Below, piece after piece: positions 45,348-57,500 of a DNA stretch of 64,000 bases (position 1 is the first letter of the stretch; each line of letters starts with the position of its first letter). Location of the stretch: assembly GCA_021604865.1 (NCBI GenBank), contig BQJU01000021.1, forward strand, positions 1 through 64,000, written 5' to 3'. A model generated the notes under the pieces. The model searched no databases and was not told the DNA's origin. It was given only the letters and a program-made list of their open reading frames with translations. Source of the DNA: Saprospiraceae bacterium (lineage in GTDB: Bacteria > Bacteroidota > Bacteroidia > Chitinophagales > Saprospiraceae). The position numbers and the translations under genes were made by a program.

Positions 45348-48300
45348 ATGTTTCATTCGAACGATTACATACCCATGCAGCCCGCTCAACTGGAGTATTA
45401 CTTCGACCAGATGAGAGATCCACATAGCCCCCACTATAATATTGGCGGTTATGTTGATATGGTTGGGCTATTGGACTACGACAAGATGGTGGCGGCCATC
45501 CAGGCAATGGTAAATGTTTTCGATATTCACAAGGTCTCTATTGAAACGCCAGCCGATAAACCTCTTTGGCAATACGATTCCACTCCGAATGAATCAGACA
45601 TTCGCTACTTCGATTTCAGTGCAGCTGCCGATCCGGAGGTACACGCCCAAACCTGGATGAAAGAACGATTCAACCAATCTTTTGATCTAACAAAGGGGCC
45701 GCTATGGGAGACCGCCCTAATTCGCACAGCTCCTGACCGGGTAAAACTCTTTTTGAGGTACCATCACTTGTTGACCGATGCATTTGGGTTTACTATTGGC
45801 ATAAAGTTCCTCGCGAAAAAATATTCCGAATTATTACGAGGAATCGACCAGGAATCTGGACAGAAATCTTACCTGGCGGAAATCCTTAAAACTCAGGACT
45901 ACCTATCTTCCGAAAGATATACAAAGGATTTACAATATTGGCTCAACCAGTTTGATAATATTCCCACACCAACCCTAAGCAAAAAACACACTACAACGGG
46001 TTCGGCAACCACAAAGGCGGGTAGAACGGTCTATATTATTTCTTCGGAAAGGCGGGACCATTACATGGCTCTCAGCGAAAGCATGGGGAGTAGCATTCAC
46101 CATTTGTTGCTGATGGCTTTGTATATTTATTACGGTCGTATCCGGACGGAAAAAGAAATGATTTTTGGCTCTACGATCTTTAAAAGAAGAAAAGAACAGT
46201 GGGAAACATTTGGGTTATTTGCCGGAGCGTTGCCCTTTAAAATGCACTATAATTCCTCCCTTTCTCTATCGGAATTAGCGAAACAGGTTAAATCGCAGTT
46301 ATTAAAAGATTATCGCCACCAGCATCTGCCGGTCAGCCATTTGAATCGGGAATTGAACCTGATTCAGCGTGACCGGGATATGTTATTTGAAATTATCGTT
46401 AATTACCTCCTGGTCGATTTTGGTACTGAATTTGAAGACCAAAAGACCGAAATTATTGATTTGGCCAGTGATCATTCCAATGTTCCGATGATGTTGTGGT
46501 GGAGGGATTATAACACTCAGCGCAACATGGAACTGCGGGTTGATTTCAACCTGGCTTATCTGCAAAAAGAAGAAGTATCCCTACTGCTGGATCGGTGGTT
46601 TTATATCATGGATCAGTTTGATGCCAATTCCGGGGAATCCATTGCGGAAATTGATATTATCCCTCCTACTGAAAAAGAACTATTTAAAAGTTTTAATCAA
46701 ACGGAGGCAATTTCCGTTGATGAAGGAAATCTTATTCAGCAATTTGAAAAACAGGCAAAAGAGACACCTCATCAGCCTGCAGTGAAGAGCGAAAAGGAGG
46801 TCTTAAGTTATGATGAATTAAATCGTCTGGCCAATCAGATTAGTGCTTTCCTGATTCAGCAATACCATATTGAAAAGGAGGAAAGCGTGGCGATCCAATT
46901 GCATAGAGGTCCCTGGATGATTGCTTCCATATTGGGGGTACTAAAATCAGGCGCAGCATACCTACCCCTTGATTTGGACACCCCCAAAGATCGCCTTCAC
47001 TATATCCTGGAAGACAGCTCTTGTAAAATAGTATTGGATGAGGTTGTATTAGAGCAGTTTCGCAAGCAACAAACGACCTTCAATGAAAACAACCCCAATA
47101 CTTCTATTCAACCGGAGCACCTTGCTTATATCATTTATACTTCCGGGTCAACCGGAAAACCCAAGGGGGTGATGATTGAACATCATAATTTGTTGGACTA
47201 CGCCACTACTTTTAAAAACCATTTTTCCCTGGCTCCTGATGATGTGGTCTTACAACAGGCAAGTATTGCCTTTGACACTTCTATTGAAGAAATCTTTCCT
47301 GTCTTATTATCGGGAGGAACCTTGGTTGTTGCAAAAGATCCAAAGGACCTGGAAGGGATGTTACAAGCGTGTGAGACTTATGGGGTTACTTTGCTCAGCA
47401 CCAATCCCTATATACTTGATTATCTCAATGACGTCCATACAAATTATCAATTCAATTTCAGGGTGTTGATCAGTGGCGGTGATGTGCTAAAGCCGGCACA
47501 CCTCAACAATCTATATAAAAAATACAGTGTTTTTAACACCTATGGCCCTACCGAGAGCACCGTTTGTGCTACTTATCACAAAGTCGAGCTATTGGAGCCT
47601 TTGATCCCCATTGGTACGGCTATCAGAAATCGTCAGGTATACATTTTGAAACCAGGCACTACCCAGCAACAACCACTAGAAGTAGAAGGTGAAATTTGTA
47701 TTGCCGGGCAGGGAGTGGCCAGAGGTTATTTGAATCGCCAGGATCTTACAGACCAGCAGTTTGTTTCGAATCCTTTTTCCAATGATCCCAATGCGCGCAT
47801 GTATCGCACGGGAGATTTGGGGTATCAAAGGAGGGATGGAGTCATTGGCTTTACCGGCAGGATGGATGATCAGGTAAAAATTCGGGGTTTCCGTATTGAA
47901 TTGGGGGAAATAGAGTCTGTTATTGCAGTCTCAGGAATTGCTCGACAGTGTGTCGTAACGGCAATAGATGACCATCATGGCAATAAACAATTAGTCGCTT
48001 ATATCGTACCACAAGGGGATTTTGATAAAGCTGAAATACAGCAAAAGTTAGCGCGTCAACTTCCCGCCTATATGGTGCCTTTGTTTATTTTGGAATTGGC
48101 TGATCTTCCGCTTACCAGCAATGGCAAAGTGAATAAAAAAGCCTTACCTCAACCCAATACTTCCGAATGCCAGGAGGCAAATTTTGTTGCGCCAAAAAAT
48201 TTGCTGGAAACGCAGTTGCAAAATATTTGGCAGGAAGTACTCGGTCTGCCAAAAATCAACGTCAATGCCCACTTTTTTGATTTGGGAGGGCATTCGCTAC

Positions 48301-49814
48301 TGGCCACCAGAGTGGTGACGGCCATTAAACAAGAGTTGGGTATAGCAGCCCAATTGAATGACCTGTTTGCCAAGCCTAGTATCCGTGAATTAGCTACTCA
48401 TCTGAATGACCAAGATCGCACCTCTCCCGGGCCAGCAATTGGGGTGGTAGACAATCGGCCCGATAAAATTCCGCTTTCCTATTCTCAGGAATTTATTTGG
48501 TTTGTTGATAAGCGGGAAGGCAGCCAACACCACCATATTCCGGCAATGGCCAAATTTGAAGGCGAATTGGATAGGGCAGCGTTGGAGGAGGCCTTTAAGC
48601 TTGTTGTTTACCGCCATGAAGTGTTAAGAACGGTAGTTTGTGAAGAGGATGGCGAAGTTGTACAAAAAGTAATGGATGGGGATAGCTGGTCTATGAAATA
48701 TTCTCAGGCTGGGTATATGAATCAGGAGGAGGTTGACCGTTTGGCCCAGGACGAATTGAATATCACTTTTGACCTCTCTCGGGATTATATGCTGCGGGTA
48801 CATCTGATGAAGACTGGAAAACGGGAGCATCTATTGGTGGTGGTGATGCACCATATTGCATCTGATGGATGGTCTATAGCCATCTTGGTTCGCGAAACAT
48901 TGGAAATATATGATTCAATAGTTAACAATCGCCCTGTTTCCCTGCCAGATATTTCTCACCAATATATTGACTTTGTATTTTGGCAGCGCCAGGCCTTGGA
49001 AGCTCCCTGGATGCAGAAGAAATTAAGTTACTGGAAAGAAAAATTGGCTGGAGTCCCCTATACCAGTTTGGTGACAGATTACCCACGGGGAGAAGATCGC
49101 CCTACTCATGGCAAGACGCATTATTTCGCCCTGGATGACCTCACTAACAGAGCCTTGCGACAACTGGCCCGGCAGGAGGGCGTCACTGTTTTTATGACTC
49201 TCTTGGCTCTATTGAAAGTATTGTTGTTCCGGTACACCGGACAGGAAGATATTTGTATCGGTAGCCCCATTGTCAATCGTACCCGAAAAGAATTAGAGGG
49301 GCTTATCGGATATTTTTTGAATACCATCGCACTGCGAACAGCTTTAAGTGGGCAACCCACCTTTCTGGAATTATTGACCCGCATCAAACAAACCACGCTG
49401 GAAGCTTATGCCAATCAGGAGATGCCTTTTGAAAAGGTAATAGAAGCGGTAAACCCGGGGCGCCATTCGAATCAAACGCCCCTGTTTCAGGTATTTTTCA
49501 ATTTATTAAATCATCCCCGCGAATCTATGGACATGGGGGAGCTGAAAATCGAATTGCTGGAACTGGAAGAAACCGCCTCTAAGTTTGACCTTTCTTTTTA
49601 TGTGAATGACCTGGCTGATCAGATAACATTTACAATTATTTACGATCACACTCTATTTGCAAAAGAGCGCATCGTTAATCTGACCAATCACTATCAGGAA
49701 TTGGCGAAGGCCATATTGGAAAACCCTGGTGATGCAATTTCACAATACAATTTCCTGTCAGTATTGGAACTTCAGGACCAATCCGAAACGCTAGAAGATT
49801 TTTTCAACGACTGA
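45348..49814 (+). CDS. non-ribosomal peptide synthetase 1 (C-A-T-C)
   Basis: 1488 residues. C1 occupies about 1-440 with HHLLTDA near 138 (last Gly of HHxxxDG replaced by Ala). As the first domain of the assembly line it is probably a starter C that N-acylates residue 1. The A domain (about 460-945) has YIIYTSGSTGKPKG near 594, YGPTEST near 731, YRTGDL and NGKVNKKAL. T is at about 965-1030 (FFDLGGHSLL). C2 is at about 1060-1470, MHHIASDGW near 1167, and the protein stops after it, so the next A domain is on NRPS2. Reading the pocket by eye against PheA gives D-T-E-L-I-G-T-V-C, for which I have no confident substrate. No epimerisation domain is present. Confidence 0.93.
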   Translation: MFHSNDYIPMQPAQLEYYFDQMRDPHSPHYNIGGYVDMVGLLDYDKMVAAIQAMVNVFDIHKVSIETPADKPLWQYDSTPNESDIRYFDFSAAADPEVHAQTWMKERFNQSFDLTKGPLWETALIRTAPDRVKLFLRYHHLLTDAFGFTIGIKFLAKKYSELLRGIDQESGQKSYLAEILKTQDYLSSERYTKDLQYWLNQFDNIPTPTLSKKHTTTGSATTKAGRTVYIISSERRDHYMALSESMGSSIHHLLLMALYIYYGRIRTEKEMIFGSTIFKRRKEQWETFGLFAGALPFKMHYNSSLSLSELAKQVKSQLLKDYRHQHLPVSHLNRELNLIQRDRDMLFEIIVNYLLVDFGTEFEDQKTEIIDLASDHSNVPMMLWWRDYNTQRNMELRVDFNLAYLQKEEVSLLLDRWFYIMDQFDANSGESIAEIDIIPPTEKELFKSFNQTEAISVDEGNLIQQFEKQAKETPHQPAVKSEKEVLSYDELNRLANQISAFLIQQYHIEKEESVAIQLHRGPWMIASILGVLKSGAAYLPLDLDTPKDRLHYILEDSSCKIVLDEVVLEQFRKQQTTFNENNPNTSIQPEHLAYIIYTSGSTGKPKGVMIEHHNLLDYATTFKNHFSLAPDDVVLQQASIAFDTSIEEIFPVLLSGGTLVVAKDPKDLEGMLQACETYGVTLLSTNPYILDYLNDVHTNYQFNFRVLISGGDVLKPAHLNNLYKKYSVFNTYGPTESTVCATYHKVELLEPLIPIGTAIRNRQVYILKPGTTQQQPLEVEGEICIAGQGVARGYLNRQDLTDQQFVSNPFSNDPNARMYRTGDLGYQRRDGVIGFTGRMDDQVKIRGFRIELGEIESVIAVSGIARQCVVTAIDDHHGNKQLVAYIVPQGDFDKAEIQQKLARQLPAYMVPLFILELADLPLTSNGKVNKKALPQPNTSECQEANFVAPKNLLETQLQNIWQEVLGLPKINVNAHFFDLGGHSLLATRVVTAIKQELGIAAQLNDLFAKPSIRELATHLNDQDRTSPGPAIGVVDNRPDKIPLSYSQEFIWFVDKREGSQHHHIPAMAKFEGELDRAALEEAFKLVVYRHEVLRTVVCEEDGEVVQKVMDGDSWSMKYSQAGYMNQEEVDRLAQDELNITFDLSRDYMLRVHLMKTGKREHLLVVVMHHIASDGWSIAILVRETLEIYDSIVNNRPVSLPDISHQYIDFVFWQRQALEAPWMQKKLSYWKEKLAGVPYTSLVTDYPRGEDRPTHGKTHYFALDDLTNRALRQLARQEGVTVFMTLLALLKVLLFRYTGQEDICIGSPIVNRTRKELEGLIGYFLNTIALRTALSGQPTFLELLTRIKQTTLEAYANQEMPFEKVIEAVNPGRHSNQTPLFQVFFNLLNHPRESMDMGELKIELLELEETASKFDLSFYVNDLADQITFTIIYDHTLFAKERIVNLTNHYQELAKAILENPGDAISQYNFLSVLELQDQSETLEDFFND

Positions 49815-49835
49815 TAACCGGAAATTAACAAAACC

Positions 49836-50573
49836 ATGAAGGACCGTGACATTCTAGGTGTCGTTGGCGGTATGGGCCCTATAGCCAGTGCCGAATTTGT
49901 GAGCCGGGTGTATCAAAAATTCGCTTTCGCAACGGAAGAACAAGAAGCTCCTTGCGTTATCCAATATTCTGACCCGACCATTCCTGATAGAACCACCCAT
50001 TTTTTGCAGGGCCAAACCGAAGAGATATACAATCGCCTCTTAAATGCCTTGACCATACTGGACAAAGCAGGGGCGACACAGTTCGTAATCTGTTGTTTCA
50101 CCATACATCATATCGTTCCTTTATTACCCATTTATTTCAGAAATCGACTTATTTCACTCGTTGATGTCGCTTTGCAGGAGGTCGCGAATTCGGATAAAAA
50201 GTATCTTTTTCTATCTACAACAGGTGCCCGAAAAATGCGGATTTTAGAGGCTAATGCTCTTTGGCCTTTAGTGGAAGATCAAATCTGTTTTCTATCCGAT
50301 CAAGACCAGGTGGTGATCCATGATTTTATATACAGCCATTTGAAATTGGGGCATTATCCCTACTCCATCGTCGAACAATTGTTGGCGATTTTAGATAAAT
50401 ATGACGTGAGTGGTGTCATTGCTGGATGTACGGAAATCCATTTGCTTACCGGAGATGAAAAAACGATTTTACATCCTTTTCAGATTATTGACCCCCTCAA
50501 TATAATTGCTTGCCACCCATTTGGTTGGATTCACCATCAGGCTTCCAATCATAAGCTAAAATTTTCAAAATGA
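49836..50573 (+). CDS. aspartate/glutamate racemase family protein
   Basis: The 245-residue cofactor-independent racemase fold opens ILGVVGGMGPIASAEF. The two catalytic cysteines are expected in FVICCFTIHHIV and VIAGCTEIHLL, in symmetric halves as in Asp/Glu racemases. It lies 21 bases after NRPS1 and overlaps the hydroxylase gene by 4 bases (ATGA). Since no epimerisation domain is visible in the NRPS modules, it may supply a free D-amino acid for incorporation. Which amino acid (Asp, Glu or another) cannot be told. Confidence 0.87.
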   Translation: MKDRDILGVVGGMGPIASAEFVSRVYQKFAFATEEQEAPCVIQYSDPTIPDRTTHFLQGQTEEIYNRLLNALTILDKAGATQFVICCFTIHHIVPLLPIYFRNRLISLVDVALQEVANSDKKYLFLSTTGARKMRILEANALWPLVEDQICFLSDQDQVVIHDFIYSHLKLGHYPYSIVEQLLAILDKYDVSGVIAGCTEIHLLTGDEKTILHPFQIIDPLNIIACHPFGWIHHQASNHKLKFSK

Positions 50574-51520
50574 ATACGATGAATGCAACTGCCAATTTTG
50601 CTTACGTATGGCGTAAGGAAGACACCAATACCCATTCTTTGCCGGAATTCTTCAAGGAAAATTATCCTGAAATCAAGGCGAAACTACTGAAGCACGGAGC
50701 GGTGCTTTTTAAATCATTCGGTATCGATGATATGGATAAGTTGGAAGCATGTGTAAATGCTTTTCCCGGAGACCCTCTGGACTACGTCGATGGAAATTCA
50801 CCAAGGACAAAACTACAAGGTAAGGTATATACCTCTACGGAACATCCGGCAGAAGCATATATTTCCTTACACAATGAATTGTCGTATGCCAGCCGATGGC
50901 CAAAGGTTATCTTTTTTTGCTGTGTTACGCCCGCATTGGAAGGTGGCAATACTTCAATAGCCGACAGCCGTAGAATATTAAAGGATTTGTCACCCGAAGT
51001 AGCCAATTCCTTTAGGGAGAAAGGGGTTCAATACATTCGAAATCTGCATGGCGGAGTAGGCCCTGGCCCATCCTGGCAGGATACTTTTGAAACAGAGGAC
51101 ATGAAAGAAGTAGAAAACCACTGCCGGGCTAATGATATACAGTTTGAGTGGAATGGCCGGGATAATCTACGGCTGATCCAACATAGAAAAGCCGTTATTC
51201 AACACCCCGAAACCAAGGAGGAAGTGTGGTTTAATCAGGCCGATCAATTCCATCCATCAACAAATTCAGAGGATATCTTTGAAGCGTTGATGGAGTTATA
51301 CAGCGACAATTTATTTGCATTGCCACAATACGCCTGCTTTAGTGACGGCAGCGAAATCCCCTTGTCCATGCTGGAAGAAGTGCGAGCCGTTGCCAACAAA
51401 AACACAGCCCTCTTCACCTGGGAAAAAGGTGACATCATGCTCGTAGATAATGTACTGACTGCCCACGGAAGAACCCCCTTTAAAGGGCCGAGGAAAATCC
51501 TGGTTTCTATGTCTGCCTGA
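50570..51520 (+). CDS. Fe(II)/2-oxoglutarate dioxygenase, TauD/SyrP/AsnO-like amino acid hydroxylase
   Basis: The 316-residue protein has the facial-triad residues in SLHNELSYA (HxE instead of the common HxD) and the distal His in LVDNVLTAHGRTP. The 2-oxoglutarate-binding Arg is probably in AHGR or GPRK. HxE is known in the AsnO/VioC group that hydroxylates the beta carbon of Asn or Arg, and SyrP-type members act on NRPS-bound Asp. A beta-hydroxylated residue in the peptide is the likely outcome. It is translationally coupled to the racemase gene by ATGA overlap. The ATG at 50570 is used; another lies three codons later. Confidence 0.9.
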   Translation: MNTMNATANFAYVWRKEDTNTHSLPEFFKENYPEIKAKLLKHGAVLFKSFGIDDMDKLEACVNAFPGDPLDYVDGNSPRTKLQGKVYTSTEHPAEAYISLHNELSYASRWPKVIFFCCVTPALEGGNTSIADSRRILKDLSPEVANSFREKGVQYIRNLHGGVGPGPSWQDTFETEDMKEVENHCRANDIQFEWNGRDNLRLIQHRKAVIQHPETKEEVWFNQADQFHPSTNSEDIFEALMELYSDNLFALPQYACFSDGSEIPLSMLEEVRAVANKNTALFTWEKGDIMLVDNVLTAHGRTPFKGPRKILVSMSA

Positions 51521-51574
51521 TATGATATCCTTTAACTATCCGCCCATTTTTTTAGCCCTTCAACAGGAAATAAT

Positions 51575-54500
51575 ATGAGTTTTGCCAATGTAATAGATTT
51601 ATTTAGAGCAACTGCTTTAAAGTATCCTTTGGCTACAGCTGTAAGCACTCCGGACCAGACCTGCACTTATCAGGATTTGGATCGGGAGACAGATACGCTG
51701 GCGGCCCATCTGACCCAATTTGGAGCAGAAAGAGGCGAGCTGTGTTTTGTATTTGTTTCCTCCCCGCTTGCAAGTGTTAAATCTTTGCTGAGCATTTTCA
51801 AGGCAGGAAAAATTTACGTCCCCATCAGCCTGGATTTTCAGGATCAGGCGATCGGTGATTTATTACAGGAATACAAACCTGATTGGGTCATTTTAGATCA
51901 AAGTACCCTCAAGCGATTTGGTAAAATAAGCCAGGAACTTACTGATACTCAATTCAAAACCTGTTTTTTCGACCTGGCAGACATCGCAGAGCAAACGATC
52001 ATAAAATGTGGTAGTTTTATTTCCTGTCATTCAGCTGTTGAAGAGGCTTGTCTAGAGCAAATTGTTTTAGCTCCCGAAGATCCCTGCTACATCTATTTCA
52101 CTTCCGGAACCAGTGGTAAACCCAAAGGTATCTTGGGCGCATTTAAAGGCATTGACCATTTTATTGATTGGGAAATCAATTTCCTCAATCTGGGAGCCAG
52201 TGTCCGGGTAAGTCAGTTTACCTCACCTACATTTGACGCATTCCTAAGGGACCTGTTTGTGCCCATTTGTAGTGGCGGCACCTTGTGTATCCCCCCAAAG
52301 GTGGGTGGTGTTTTAAAATTGGAAGACCTGTTGTCCTGGATTAAAGATCAAAAAATTAACCTGATCCATTGTGTGCCTTCTCTTTTCCGGGAGCTGATAA
52401 ATCTCGGCGAATCACCTACTGAACTCCCCGATCTGCAGTATGTCCTTTTATCCGGTGAGCGTTTATTTGGAGAAGATGTAAAAAGTTGGTGTTCAGCGTA
52501 TGGAAAGCAGGTGAAATTGGTCAATCTATACGGCCCTTCAGAAACGACGATGATCAAGTTTGCTTATCCGGTAGATTTATCAGCGCCATTGCCTGAGGCT
52601 ATCCCTATTGGCCAACCCATTAGCGGGTGCAAAGCGATACTGCTGGACGGTGAATTGAGGCCTGTGAAAGCAGGAAATGTTGGTGAGATATACCTCCGTA
52701 CCTCCTATCGCACTTTAGGGTATTACAAAAATGAAACCCTTACAAAAAAAGCCTTTGTCAGACACCCTCTAGCCAAATCTGACGATGATCTATTGTATAA
52801 AACAGGCGATCTGGCCATCAAGGGAATAGACGGCAATTATCACTTTAAAGGCCGGAAAGACTTACAGGTAAAAATCAATGGCATCCGGGTGGAATTGGAG
52901 GCTATAGAGTCAATTTTGCAAGGTTTACCGGAACTGGAAGATGCTGTGGTCCTTTATGATGAATCCTCATCGATGCTAGCCGCTTGTCTGAAAACAAAAG
53001 TACCGGCAGAGTCGGCCTATTTTAGGGAAATACTGGCCTTGAAACTTCCGGCCTATATGGTTCCTGGTTTTTTCACTTTTATGGATCAGTTTCCTAAAAA
53101 CAGCAATGGCAAAACCAATCGCAACAAACTAGCTGAAACTGTACAGCAATTAATCAAGGAGCAGAACATTCAATACATCGCACCCCGCAACCAAACGGAG
53201 ACTGCCCTTGTGGAAATATGGGAAAGGTTGCTCAAGCGCGAAAAAGTAGGCATCCTGGATAACTTCTTTGAAATAGGTGGCCATTCTTTGATGGCAATCC
53301 GGGTAGTAGCGCAGATCAGGAAAACGTTGGGTATTGAAATTACTATTAAAGATGTTTTTAATTATCCGACCATTGAAACGCTGGCGGGCATTTTAATTTC
53401 GCCTACCGATGAAGAGGCTTTGCCTGCAATTGAAGTCGTCAAAAATCGGCCCGAAAGAATTCCACTTTCCTATTCCCAGGAACGCCTTTGGTTTGTTGAT
53501 CAACTTGGCGGAAGCGTGGAATATCACATGCCCTATGTACAGACCTTTGGCAGAGACCTGAATCCTGAAGCGCTGGAATACGCGCTAAAGACACTAGTGG
53601 AGCGGCATGAAATTTTACGCACCCGCATCAGAGAAGAAGCCGGCATTGCCTATCAGGAAATAATGCCTGCCGACAACTGGCAATGGTCGATTGAAAAAAT
53701 AAAATCATCTGGCATACCGACAGATTGGGATACACTCATTTCCAAAGAGATTAACCGCCCCTTTGATCTAAAAAAAGATTATACTCTCCGGGCCAAACTA
53801 TTCCAAATAGAGGATAACGGTTATGTATTTGTGTTGGTGATGCACCATATTGCCTCTGATGGCTGGTCTACAGGAATAGCTTTGTCCGAAATCCTGGAGT
53901 TGTATCAATCGTATGCAACCAACCGGCCGGCCAGATTAGCTGCCCTGGAAATTCAATATGCCGATTTTACACTTTGGCAACGCAACCACCTCAATAATGA
54001 AATTCTGGAAAAGAAAATCGATTATTGGGAGGAGCGATTAAAAGGAATAGAACCACTTAATTTGACGTTGGATTATCTGCGGCCGCAACAGCAGAGCGTT
54101 CGAGGAGAGGCATACAGCTTTGAGCTAAATCCAGATTTGACGGCTAGCCTATATGCACTTGCCAAGACCCACGGAGCTACTTTGTACATGCTGTTGTTGG
54201 CAGCTTTTAAAGTCTTATTATCGAAATACAGTGGCCAATCAGATATTTGTGTGGGAAGCCCGATTGCCAATCGGGAACAAAAAGAACTGGAAGGCCTGAT
54301 CGGCTTTTTTGCCAATACAATTGCTTTGCGCAGCAACCTGGAAAACAATCCCTCATTTATCGAATTCCTGGCTCAGATCAAGCAGGAAACCTTGAATGCT
54401 TATGCGCATCAGGATGCTCCCTTTGAAAAAATCGTAGACCGTGTTTCTGCCGAGCGGGATATGAGTATGAGTCCCATTTTTCAGGTCATGTTTGTTTTAC

Positions 54501-57500
54501 AAAATGCCCCAAGTGAAATAAAATTATATCAGGCAGAAAAGGCGATTACCGACCAGGTAGCCAGCAAAGGGGAGCTGGATTTGGCTCATTTAAATCAAAG
54601 CTATAGAACCTCCAAGTTTGATTTGTCTCTGCATGCCCTGGAAGCAGGAGAGCAGCTGCAATTTGAAATTGAATACTGTGTCGATCTGTTTAAAAGGGAA
54701 ACCATTGAGCGTTTTGGCGGGCATTTTCTGAATATCCTTTCCGCTATCGCCGAAGCACCTCAGACAGGGGTCGACACACTGAATATATTGTCGACAGAAG
54801 AGCAAAATATATTGTTACTGGACTGGAACGACACAGCCGTTTCGCTACCCCAAGACCAAACGTTTATCGACCTGTTTATAGAACAGGTGCTACGTCGGCC
54901 AATGGCCATTGCCTTGAAATATCAGGAACACACGATCAGTTATAGCGAGCTGGATGAAAGGTCAAATCAACTAGCGCATTGGATTCGCTCAAGTGGACAA
55001 AAAGAGGAGTCCCTGGTAGCATTATTCCTGGATCGGTCGGTGGATATGATCATCGGTATTTTAGGCGTATTGAAGTCAGGTGCGGCCTATGTTCCCATCG
55101 ACCTGAATTACCCCCAGGATCGCATTGAGTATATCCTGGACTCTCTGGCTTGTAACCTGATACTTACCCAGGATCAATGGCAAACCCAACTGCCAAAAAG
55201 AGAAGGGCTTGAAATATGGTGTCTGGATCAGGCTACTGATAAAATGGGAGATTTCCCAAGAACACTACCCTTAACCTCTCTGAGGCCATCAAATCTGGCC
55301 TATACTATTTTCACGTCAGGCTCTACGGGTAAACCCAAAGGAGCGATGGTCGAACACCTGGGTATGCTGAACCACCTGCTGGCAAAAGTTGAAGCTTTTG
55401 GCATGAATGAGGATACGGTTATGGCATTTACAGCGCCCTACACTTTTGATATTTCCGTTTGGCAAATCCTAAGTACCTTAATAACAGGTGGCCAGGTTGT
55501 CGTTTATGACGACAAGCAAATTAAAAATCCCGCCACAATTCTATCTTGCTTTCAGGAAGACCAAATCAACTTATTACAACTTGTTCCTTCTTACCTGCTC
55601 GCCTTACTCGAAACCTTACCCGGAAAACCACTGAGTGGTTTGACACATATATCCGTTACAGGTGAGGCGGTTAGTAAAGCCTTATTAGAACAATGGTTTG
55701 ATCGTTATCCTTCGATTCCCGTTTTGAATGCTTATGGCCCTACCGAAGCATCAGATGACGTGACCCACTACCTCATGCATCAGGCACCGGACAATATAGA
55801 TGTTCCTATAGGGAAACCCTTGCGGAACTTCAAGATATACATTGTAGACAAAGCTGGTCAGATATGTCCGATAGGTGTTCCTGGCGAATTGTGGGTAGCA
55901 GGCATTGGTGTGGGCCGCGGTTATTTGAATAATCCTGAAAAAACAGCAGCAAATTTTATTCAGAATCCCTTTGTGAAGGGCAATGAGCGCTTGTACAAAA
56001 CCGGAGATTTGGCACGCTGGCGGGCCGATGGAGATCTGGAGTATTTTGGTCGTTTAGACGATCAGGTCAAAATCAATGGCAATCGCATTGAATTGGGTGA
56101 AATAGAAAGTGCCCTACAAGAGATGCCAGAAGTGTACCAGAATGTAGTGGTTGCCAAAAAAGAATCCAATGGCACCAAATTTCTGGTGGCTTATGTTGTG
56201 CCGGAAAATGAATTTGACCGGGAAGTAATTCTGGATTATTTAAAGTCCAGGTTGCCCAAATTTATGGTGCCCTCACTAATTATTGAATTGGCGGCTTTAC
56301 CGCTAACACCAAATGGTAAAGTCAATAAAAAGGCCCTGCCGGCTCCTGATACTTCCCCGATGGGACGCGAAAACTTTGTAGCACCAAGAAACGACCGAGA
56401 AACACAACTTGCACAAATTTGGAAGCGGTTTTTGGGTGTTGAACGCGTTGGCGCTTTTGACAACTTCTTCGAATTGGGTGGCCATTCCTTATTAGTCATG
56501 CGCGTTATTGCCGCCATGCGGAATGAAATGGGTTATGGTTTGGAAATTCGAGATTTTTTTGTGAATCCCAATATTGCTGCATTGGCCGCCTATATGGAAA
56601 GTGAACCGGCAGGCATGTTGCTGCCGCCCGTCACTGCTATTGCAGAAAGACCACAAAAAACACCCCTTTCTTATGCTCAGGAAAGGCTTTGGTTTATTGA
56701 TAAACTTAACGGAAGTACCCATTATCACGTTCCTTATGTCCAAGGGTTTATCAGAGGTTTGAATCTTGACGCCCTGGAATATGCCTTTCAACAGATCGTG
56801 AATCGCCATGAATTATTACGGTCGGTAATCAAAGAAGAAGACGGTGTTGCCTATCAGGAAGTGCTGCCCCGTGATAGCTGGAAATTGGGATTTCAAAAGG
56901 TAGCGGAAGATATATCTCCTGAAGAACTTGAGCAGTTGATTTATCAAGAAATCAGCCGACCATTCGATTTTAGCACGGACTATATGTTACGGGCCAAGAT
57001 TCTGGATCTGGGGCAGAAGGGATTTGTTTTAGTGTTAGTTATGCACCATATCGCTTCGGATGCGTGGTCGAATAATATCCTGATAAATGAGCTGTATGAA
57101 TTATACTTATCAAAAGTGGAAGGCAGAAGTTCCAGCCTGAAAACCCTGGAAATCCAATACGTTGATTATGCCTTGTGGCAGCGCAATTACCTCACTGGTG
57201 ATTTATTGGAAAACAAGTTGGCCTATTGGGAAACCCAACTTCGGGGTGTCCAGCCATTAAATTTACCCTTGGATTTTGTCCGCCCTAGAATTCAAAGCAG
57301 CAAAGGAGATACCCTTGCTTTTAAATTTGATAAAACAACTACACAACGTATTCATGCACTTTGTCAGCAGGAAGGGGTAACTCTTTTCATGTTTTTGTTG
57401 ACGGGATTCAAAGTACTTTTGCATCGGTATAGCGGTCAGACAGATATCTGTGTAGGTACGCCAATGGCCAACAGAGGGCAAAAAGAATTGGAAGCCCTGG

